Source: 73-13 sp035555435 (lineage in GTDB: Bacteria; Actinomycetota; Actinomycetes; Actinomycetales; Microbacteriaceae). Taken from it: 64,000 bases of DNA. The notes under the pieces were generated by a model. The model was given only the letters and a program-made list of their open reading frames with translations, did not search any database and was not told the origin of the DNA. The position numbers and the translations under genes are program-made. Of the stretch, positions 58,673 through 64,000 are shown in pieces; position 1 is the first letter of the stretch; the number at the start of each line of letters is the position of its first letter. The DNA lies in NCBI GenBank assembly GCA_035555435.1, contig DATMGN010000062.1, positions 87,765 to 151,764 on the forward strand. Reading direction: 5' to 3'.

Positions 58673-60646
58673 CTACGTCTCGTCGAGAGCGCCCGAGAAC
58701 TGGCTCTGATAGAGCCGCGCGTACGCGCCGTCGAGCGCGAGCAGCGTCTCGTGGTCGCCCTGCTCCACGATCCGCCCATCCTCCATCACGAGGATGAGGT
58801 CGGCGTCGCGGATCGTGGACAGCCGGTGCGCGATGACGAAGCTCGTGCGATCCGTGCGCAGCTCCGCCATCGCACGCTGGATGAGCAGCTCGGTGCGCGT
58901 GTCGACCGAGGAGGTCGCCTCGTCGAGGATGAGCACCCTCGGGTCGCTGAGCACGGCGCGCGCGATCGTGATGAGCTGCTTCTGTCCCGCGCTGACGTTG
59001 TCCCCTTCGTCGTTGAGCACCGTGTCGTAGCCGTCCGGCAGCGCGCCGACGAAGCGGTCGACATAGGCGGCCTTCGCCGCCTCGACGACCTCGTCGTCCG
59101 TCGCGTCGGGGCGCCCGTAGCGGATGTTCTCCCGGATCGTCCCACCGAAGAGCCAGGTGTCCTGGAGCACCATGCCGGTGCGCGCGCGGAGGTCGTCGCG
59201 GGTCATGCGAGCGGTGTCGACGCCGCCGAGCTCGATGCGCCCGGCGTCGACGTCGTAGAAGCGCATGAGCAGGTTCACGAGCGTCGTCTTCCCGGCACCC
59301 GTCGGCCCGACGATCGCGACGGTGTGCCCCGGCGCGGCGACGAGCGAGAGGTCGCGGATGAGGGGCTTGCTCGGCTCGTAGTCGAAGTCGACGTGGGAGA
59401 ACGCGAGGTCGGCGGCCTCCGGGTCCGGCGACTCGGCGGGGATCGGGTCGGGCGTCTGCTCGGGCGCGTCGAGCAGCTCGAAGACCCGCTCGGCGCTCGC
59501 GACGCCCGACTGCAGCAGGTTGACCATCGAGCCGAGCTGCGAGAGCGGCTGGCCGAGCTGGCGCGAGTACTGGATGAAGGCCTGCACGCCGCCGAGGCTC
59601 ATCGTGCCGCCCGCGACGAACAGCCCGCCGACGACCGCGATGACGACGTACACGAGATTGCTGACGAACATCGTCGCCGGCATGATGATGCCGGAGACGA
59701 ACTGCGCGCCGAAGCTCGCGCGGTACATCGCCTCGTTCTCCTCGCGGAAGCGCTCGACGACCTCCTTCTGGCGCCCGAACACCTTGACGAGCGCGTGGCC
59801 CGTGTAGCCCTCCTCCACCTGCGCGTTGAGCCGGCCGGTGTGCCGCCACTGGGCGACGAAGAGCGGCTGGGATCGCTTCGCGATGAGGCCCGCGACGACC
59901 GCGGTGAGCGGCACCGTGACGAGCGAGATGATCGCGAGCACCCAGGAGATCGAGAACATCATGATGAGCACGCCGATGACCATGAGCAGCGAGTTGAGCA
60001 GCTGCGACAGGGTCTGGTTGAGGCTCTGCTGGACGTTGTCGACGTCGTTCGTGACCCGACTGAGCAGCTCGCCACGAGGCATCCGGTCGAAGTACTTGAG
60101 CGGCAGCCGATGCAGCTTCTCCTCGACCTCCTCACGCAGCCGGTAGACGGCTCGGTTCACGACGCGGTTGAGGATGAGCGCCTGGAGCCAGCCGAGCAGC
60201 GAGCCGATGACGTAGACCGCGAGCGCGAGCACGAGCCAGTCGCGCAGCGCGGCGAAGTCGATCCCGTGGCCCGGGTTGAGCGTCATCGCCGAGAGCATGT
60301 CGGCCTGCGTGTCCTGCCCGGCCTCGCGCATCGACGCGATGACCTGCTCCTGGGTCATCCCCGCGGGGATGCCCTGGGAGACGGCGCCGGCGAAGATGAC
60401 GTTCGTCGCCTCCCCGAGCAGCTTCGGCCCGGTGACCATGAGCGCCGTGCTCACGGCGGCGAGCAGGATCGTCAGCGAGATGAGCACCCGGTGGGGGCGC
60501 AGGCGCGCCATGAGTCGTCTGGCCGACGGCCAGAACGTCATCGCCTTCTCCGCGGGCATGCCCATCGCCCCGAAGGGGCCGGGTCCCGCGCCGCGCCGGC
60601 CCGTCTGGATCGTGCGGTCCGCGCTCTGCGACTTCGGCTCGCTCAT
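58673..60646 (-). CDS. ABC exporter half, canonical ATPase subunit
   Basis: A 657-residue protein: six-helix membrane domain (about 55-380, with an unusual ~60-residue extracytoplasmic loop rich in Gln/Met/Ala after helix 1) and an ATPase with Walker A GPTGAGKTT, Walker B VLILDEATSSVD with catalytic Glu, and a weak signature VSAGQKQLITIAR. Together with the next protein it forms a heterodimeric multidrug- or lipid-type exporter. ATG overlaps the partner stop (ATGA). Confidence 0.92.
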   Translation of the reverse strand: MSEPKSQSADRTIQTGRRGAGPGPFGAMGMPAEKAMTFWPSARRLMARLRPHRVLISLTILLAAVSTALMVTGPKLLGEATNVIFAGAVSQGIPAGMTQEQVIASMREAGQDTQADMLSAMTLNPGHGIDFAALRDWLVLALAVYVIGSLLGWLQALILNRVVNRAVYRLREEVEEKLHRLPLKYFDRMPRGELLSRVTNDVDNVQQSLNQTLSQLLNSLLMVIGVLIMMFSISWVLAIISLVTVPLTAVVAGLIAKRSQPLFVAQWRHTGRLNAQVEEGYTGHALVKVFGRQKEVVERFREENEAMYRASFGAQFVSGIIMPATMFVSNLVYVVIAVVGGLFVAGGTMSLGGVQAFIQYSRQLGQPLSQLGSMVNLLQSGVASAERVFELLDAPEQTPDPIPAESPDPEAADLAFSHVDFDYEPSKPLIRDLSLVAAPGHTVAIVGPTGAGKTTLVNLLMRFYDVDAGRIELGGVDTARMTRDDLRARTGMVLQDTWLFGGTIRENIRYGRPDATDDEVVEAAKAAYVDRFVGALPDGYDTVLNDEGDNVSAGQKQLITIARAVLSDPRVLILDEATSSVDTRTELLIQRAMAELRTDRTSFVIAHRLSTIRDADLILVMEDGRIVEQGDHETLLALDGAYARLYQSQFSGALDET

Positions 60647-62400
60647 GCGGCCTCCTCGTCGGCGCGCAGCTGCGAGTCGACGATCTCGCGGTACGTCTCG
60701 CTCTCGGCCACGAGCTGGTCGTGGCGACCGCGGGCGACGATCCGTCCGTCCTCGATCACGAGGATCTGGTCCGCGTCGATGATCGTCGAGACGCGCTGTG
60801 CGACGACGATCCGGGTCACGTCGGCCGCGGCGCTCGCGAGGGCGGCGCGCAGCCGCGCGTCGGTCGTCGTGTCGAGCGCGCTGAAGGAGTCGTCGAAGAC
60901 GAGCACGGGCGCCCGCTTCACGAGCGCGCGGGCGATCGCGAGGCGCTGGCGCTGACCGCCGGAGACGTTGGTCCCGCCCTGTGCGATCTCGGCGTCGAGG
61001 CCGTCCGGCATCGCGCGCACGAACCCCTCCGCCTGCGCGGTGCGCAGTGCGGCCCACAGCTCCTCGTCGCTCGCCTCGGGACTGCCGAAGCGGAGGTTGG
61101 AGGCGATCGTGCCGGAGAACAGGTACGCGCGCTGCGGCACGAGACCGACACGCCCCCACAGCAGCTCCGGCGCGATCTCCCGCACGTCGACGCCGTCGAG
61201 CCGCACCTGCCCGCCGGTCGCGTCGAAGAGCCGCGGGATGAGTCCGACGAGCGTCGACTTGCCGGAGCCGGTGCTCCCGATGATCGCCGTCGTCGTGCCG
61301 GGCCGGGCGGTGAAGCTGATGCCGCTGAGGACGGGCTCCTCGGCCCCCGGGTAGCGGAACTCGACGTCGCGGAACTCGATCACGCCCTCGGCGAGCGGTG
61401 GCGTGACCGGGTGCTCGGGGGGCGCGACGCTGCTCGGCGTGTCGATGACCTCCCCGATGCGCTCGGCGGCGACGGCGGCGCGCGGCACCATCATCGACAT
61501 CATCGTCGCCATCATGACGGCCATCAGGATCTGGATGAGGTACTGGAGGAACGCGGTGACGGCGCCGATCTGCGAGGTGCCGGCCTCGATGCCTCCGGCC
61601 CCGAACCACAGGACCGCGACCGAGGCGACGTTCATGATGAGCATGACGACGGGGAACACGAGGGCGAAGAGGCGGCCCGCACGCAGGCCCGTGTCGGTCA
61701 GCTCCGCGTTGGCGACGGCGAAGCGCGCCTCCTCATGGCGTTCTCGCACGAACGCGCGCACGACCCTGATCCCCGACAGCTGCTCGCGCAGCACCCGGTT
61801 GACGACGTCGATGCGGCTCTGCATCCGGCGGAAGAGCGGCACCATGCGCACGACGATGATGCCGATCGCGACGAGCAGGACGGGGATCGCGACGGCCATC
61901 AGCCAGGAGAGCCCGATGTCCTGCTGCAGCGCGAGGATGACGCCGCCGATCGCCATGATCGGCGCGGTGACCATGAGCGCGAGGAACATGAAGACGAGCA
62001 TCTGCACTTGCTGCACGTCGTTCGTCGTGCGGGTGATGAGGCTCGCGGCGCCGAATCGGCCGACCTCGCGCTCGGAGAACTCGGCGACCTTCGTGAAGAT
62101 GCCTTCGCGCAGGTCGCGTCCGAGGCTCATGGCGGCCCGGGCGCCGAACCACACGGCGACGATCGCGGCGACGATCTGGACGACCGTGATGCCGAGCATG
62201 ATGCCGCCGATCGCGACGATGCGGCCGATGTCGCCCTTGGCGATGCCGTTGTCGATGATGTCGGCGTTGAGGCTCGGCAGCAGCAGGTTCGCGACGGTCT
62301 GGATGAGCTGGAACGCGACGACGCCGACGACCAGCCAGCGGTAGGGGCGCAGGAAGCGGGCGACGAGTCGGATCAGCTTCACGAAGAACGATCCTTGCAC
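60643..62400 (-). CDS. ABC exporter half, degenerate ATPase subunit
   Basis: A 585-residue six-helix ABC half-transporter. Walker A GSTGSGKST and signature VSGGQRQRLAIAR are intact, but Walker B reads VLVFDDSFSALD with Asp in place of the catalytic Glu: the non-hydrolysing site of a heterodimeric exporter, complementary to the partner with a weak signature. GTG start. Substrate unknown. Confidence 0.92.
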   Translation of the reverse strand: MQGSFFVKLIRLVARFLRPYRWLVVGVVAFQLIQTVANLLLPSLNADIIDNGIAKGDIGRIVAIGGIMLGITVVQIVAAIVAVWFGARAAMSLGRDLREGIFTKVAEFSEREVGRFGAASLITRTTNDVQQVQMLVFMFLALMVTAPIMAIGGVILALQQDIGLSWLMAVAIPVLLVAIGIIVVRMVPLFRRMQSRIDVVNRVLREQLSGIRVVRAFVRERHEEARFAVANAELTDTGLRAGRLFALVFPVVMLIMNVASVAVLWFGAGGIEAGTSQIGAVTAFLQYLIQILMAVMMATMMSMMVPRAAVAAERIGEVIDTPSSVAPPEHPVTPPLAEGVIEFRDVEFRYPGAEEPVLSGISFTARPGTTTAIIGSTGSGKSTLVGLIPRLFDATGGQVRLDGVDVREIAPELLWGRVGLVPQRAYLFSGTIASNLRFGSPEASDEELWAALRTAQAEGFVRAMPDGLDAEIAQGGTNVSGGQRQRLAIARALVKRAPVLVFDDSFSALDTTTDARLRAALASAAADVTRIVVAQRVSTIIDADQILVIEDGRIVARGRHDQLVAESETYREIVDSQLRADEEAA

Positions 62401-62484
62401 GGCGTCAACTAATGCACAGCCGCGTTCGCCCTCGGCTTATCCACCGTCGGTGCGCGGACGCCGCTCGACGTCCGACGTCGGCGC

Positions 62485-62490
62485 TAGCGT
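62485..62490 (+). promoter_or_regulatory. -10 hexamer of ogt-tag operon
   Basis: TAGCGT, six bases, then the ogt ATG at 62497. Confidence 0.45.
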
Positions 62491-62496
62491 CGTCGC

Positions 62497-62979
62497 ATGC
62501 ATCGCATCGAGATCGAATCTCCGGTCGGGCCGATCGAGATCGTCGGCGACGGCACGGCCGTCACGGAGGTCACGATCGCGCGTCACGGCGTGCTGCCGCG
62601 CGCCGGGATCGGCGTGGCGCCCGACCCCGTGCTCCAGCGCGCGGCCACGCAGCTCGCGGAGTACTTCGCGGGCGAGCGCACCGAGTTCGATCTGCCGCTC
62701 GCCCCAGCCGGCACGCCGTTCCAGCAGGGCGTCTGGGCACGGATCGGCGACATCCCGCACGGCACGGCCGTCACCTACTCGAGAGTCGGCGCCGACCTCG
62801 GCTTCCCGGCGGCCGCGAGCCGCGCGATCGGCACGGCGGTCGGCGCGAACCCCATCACGATCATCGTGCCGTGCCACCGCGTGCTCGCGGCCGACGGGCG
62901 GATCACCGGCTACAGCGGGGGCGACGGCATCCCGACGAAGCGGGTGCTGCTCGACCTCGAGGGGATCCCCTACCGATGA
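62497..62979 (+). CDS. ogt: Methylated-DNA-protein-cysteine methyltransferase
   Basis: A 160-residue suicide repair protein taking alkyl groups from O6-alkylguanine onto Cys126 in IIVPCHRVLAADG. GTPFQQGVWARIGDIPHG and SRAIGTAVGANP form the DNA-binding helix part; GYSGG closes the active site. The stop overlaps the tag start (ATGA), giving a two-gene alkylation-repair operon. Confidence 0.94.
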   Translation: MHRIEIESPVGPIEIVGDGTAVTEVTIARHGVLPRAGIGVAPDPVLQRAATQLAEYFAGERTEFDLPLAPAGTPFQQGVWARIGDIPHGTAVTYSRVGADLGFPAAASRAIGTAVGANPITIIVPCHRVLAADGRITGYSGGDGIPTKRVLLDLEGIPYR

Positions 62980-63584
62980 GCATCGCGATCGGCGACGACG
63001 GTCGTGCACGCTGCGGCTGGGTCGGCGCGGACGCCGAGTACGCGCGCTACCACGACGAGGAGTGGGGGCGACCGCTGCACGGCGACCGCGCGCTCTTCGA
63101 GAAGATCTGCCTCGAGGGCTTCCAGGCCGGGCTGTCCTGGATCACGATCCTGCGCCGGCGCCCCGGATTCCGCGAGGCGTTCCTCGGCTTCGATCCGGAC
63201 GCGGTCGCCGCGCTCGGCCCCGCCGACGTCGAGCGGCTCATGCTCGACACCCGCATCATCCGCAACCGCGCGAAGATCGCGGCGACGATCGGCAATGCGC
63301 GCGCCCTCCTCGCGCTGCAGGACACCGACGGCGACGGTGCCCTCGACCGCCTCGTCTGGTCCTTCGCGCCCACCCGTGGGTCGAGTAGCGACCGCAGGTC
63401 GCGTATCGAGACCTCACCCCGCACCACCGACATCCCCACGGTCACCGAGGAGTCGAAAGCGCTGTCCAAAGCGCTCAAGCGCGCCGGCTTCCGCTTCGTC
63501 GGCCCGACCACGATGTACGCGCTCATGCAGTCGGCGGGCCTCGTCGACGACCACGTCGCGGACTGCTGGCGAACCGCCGCATAG
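62976..63584 (+). CDS. tag: DNA-3-methyladenine glycosylase I with palindromic insertion
   Basis: A 202-residue glycosylase removing 3-methyladenine. RCGW (Cys13), YHDEEWG and the C-terminal VDDHVADCW supply the zinc snap; FEKICLEGFQAGLSWITIL and RFVGPTTMYALMQSAGL are typical. Between WSFAP and the conserved VTEESKALSKALK stands RGSSSDRRSRIETS, encoded by a 36-bp palindrome inserted in frame (about residues 135-147). The loop lies outside the conserved blocks, so activity may persist. Confidence 0.92.
   Translation: MSIAIGDDGRARCGWVGADAEYARYHDEEWGRPLHGDRALFEKICLEGFQAGLSWITILRRRPGFREAFLGFDPDAVAALGPADVERLMLDTRIIRNRAKIAATIGNARALLALQDTDGDGALDRLVWSFAPTRGSSSDRRSRIETSPRTTDIPTVTEESKALSKALKRAGFRFVGPTTMYALMQSAGLVDDHVADCWRTAA
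63379..63414. repeat. REP-like palindrome inserted in frame inside tag
   Basis: GGGTCGAGTAGCGACC, a GCA loop, then GGTCGCGTATCGAGACC. The inner stem GCGACC/GGTCGC is perfect and the outer parts match imperfectly. The length of 36 bp keeps the reading frame. This is the consensus of a well-known extragenic palindrome of Microbacteriaceae (from memory). Confidence 0.75.
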
Positions 63585-63629
63585 CGGGGACTTCCGCCGC
63601 TTCCGTGGCCGTTGTCCAGTGAGCGGGTC

Positions 63630-63635
63630 TACGCT
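63630..63635 (+). promoter_or_regulatory. -10 hexamer of TM2-domain gene
   Basis: TACGCT, six bases, then ATG at 63642. Confidence 0.45.
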
Positions 63636-63641
63636 CCCGGC

Positions 63642-64000
63642 ATGGCCAGCCCTACGATCCCCGAAGAGCCCGTGCCCGCGTCCGCTCACGCCGCGGCTCC
63701 GCCCCCTCCGGCGCCCGCGGCACCGCCGCCCGGCGGACCCGCCTACCCGCCCGCCCAGACCGGAGCGCCCATCCGCCCGCCCCGCGAGTACCTCCACGCC
63801 TGGCTCTACTCGCTCTTCCTCGGGTTCCTCGGCGGCGACCGCTTCTACCTCGGCAAGATCGGCACCGGGATCCTCAAGCTCATCACCCTCGGCGGCCTCG
63901 GGCTGTGGTGGGCGATCGACCTGGTGCTGACGATCCTCGGCGCGCAGACCGACGCCGAGCGCCGAGCACTCGTCGACTACGAGCGCTGGCGGCGCATCTC
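63642..64000 (+). CDS. TM2-domain membrane protein, cut by window end
   Basis: At least 119 residues: a cytoplasmic Pro/Ala-rich region (about 1-48; AAPPPPAPAAPPPGGPAYPP), then a TM2 domain with two membrane helices (AWLYSLFLGFLGGDRFYLGK and GGLGLWWAIDLVLTILG) and a charged tail that runs off the window. TM2 proteins are small membrane proteins of unknown function. Start supported by the hexamer upstream. Confidence 0.85.
   Translation, partial: MASPTIPEEPVPASAHAAAPPPPAPAAPPPGGPAYPPAQTGAPIRPPREYLHAWLYSLFLGFLGGDRFYLGKIGTGILKLITLGGLGLWWAIDLVLTILGAQTDAERRALVDYERWRRI

Overview
The window is a GC-rich chromosomal stretch with dense genes, GTG/TTG starts and many 1-4 nt gene overlaps. The gene families and order (nusA-ylxR-infB-rbfA, dxr/rseP/ispG, ESX-type secretion, LLM/PPOX flavoproteins, extragenic palindromes of the GGGTCGAGTAGCG...CGTATCGAGACC type) point to an actinobacterium, most likely of the Microbacteriaceae. 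That placement is inference. No rRNA, tRNA, insertion sequence or CRISPR array was seen. At least fifteen genes start directly after a TAnnnT hexamer plus exactly six bases, the layout of leaderless transcripts, while genes inside operons use Shine-Dalgarno sites or stop/start overlaps.

Layout. 1-6.6 kb (minus): a type VII secretion set with an FHA-bearing EccC/EssC-like ATPase, a WXG100 protein, a small EspC-like helical protein and a DUF1023 hydrolase cut by the window edge. 6.7-8.6 kb (plus): panE and mutY. 8.6-13.1 kb (minus): nusA-ylxR-infB-rbfA without rimP in front. 13.2-15.0 kb (plus): two tandem HEYAH zinc-protease-like proteins, then proS (minus). 16.8-20.6 kb: an ArsR/MFS operon with its operator, BenE and PadR. 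20.7-25.7 kb: ispG, rseP and dxr (minus), with a diaminopropionate ammonia-lyase and a 32-residue membrane protein on the opposite strand between them. 25.8-27.9 kb: two related FKBP-type lipoproteins and an OsmC protein.

27.9-35.7 kb holds polyamine/GABA functions: gabT, a quinone-oxidoreductase-like MDR, potDABC and divergent ald. 35.7-37.7 kb has an unknown protein, a zinc-ribbon/FHA protein and a PP2C phosphatase. 37.7-48.5 kb is the most unusual part: an eleven-gene, mostly overlapping minus-strand operon encoding a RutA-like flavin monooxygenase, an Ntn-type isoaspartyl peptidase, a ribose-type ABC importer with two permeases, a PPOX flavoprotein, an SDR, an M20 hydrolase, an amidohydrolase and a second amidohydrolase-like protein that has lost all recognisable metal ligands. 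A divergent GntR/FadR regulator with a perfect palindromic operator and a 17-codon leader ORF faces it. This looks like a complete uptake and breakdown route for an unidentified small nitrogen compound.

49.4-58.7 kb: a decayed diacylglycerol kinase, a DUF4854-like lipoprotein, a Fic-HTH protein with inverted repeats over its own promoter, a second polyamine/GABA module (SSADH, Lrp, class III aminotransferase, FAD oxidoreductase), an LLM oxidoreductase and YceI. 58.7-64 kb: a heterodimeric ABC exporter, ogt-tag (tag carries an in-frame palindromic insertion) and a TM2-domain protein cut by the window end.
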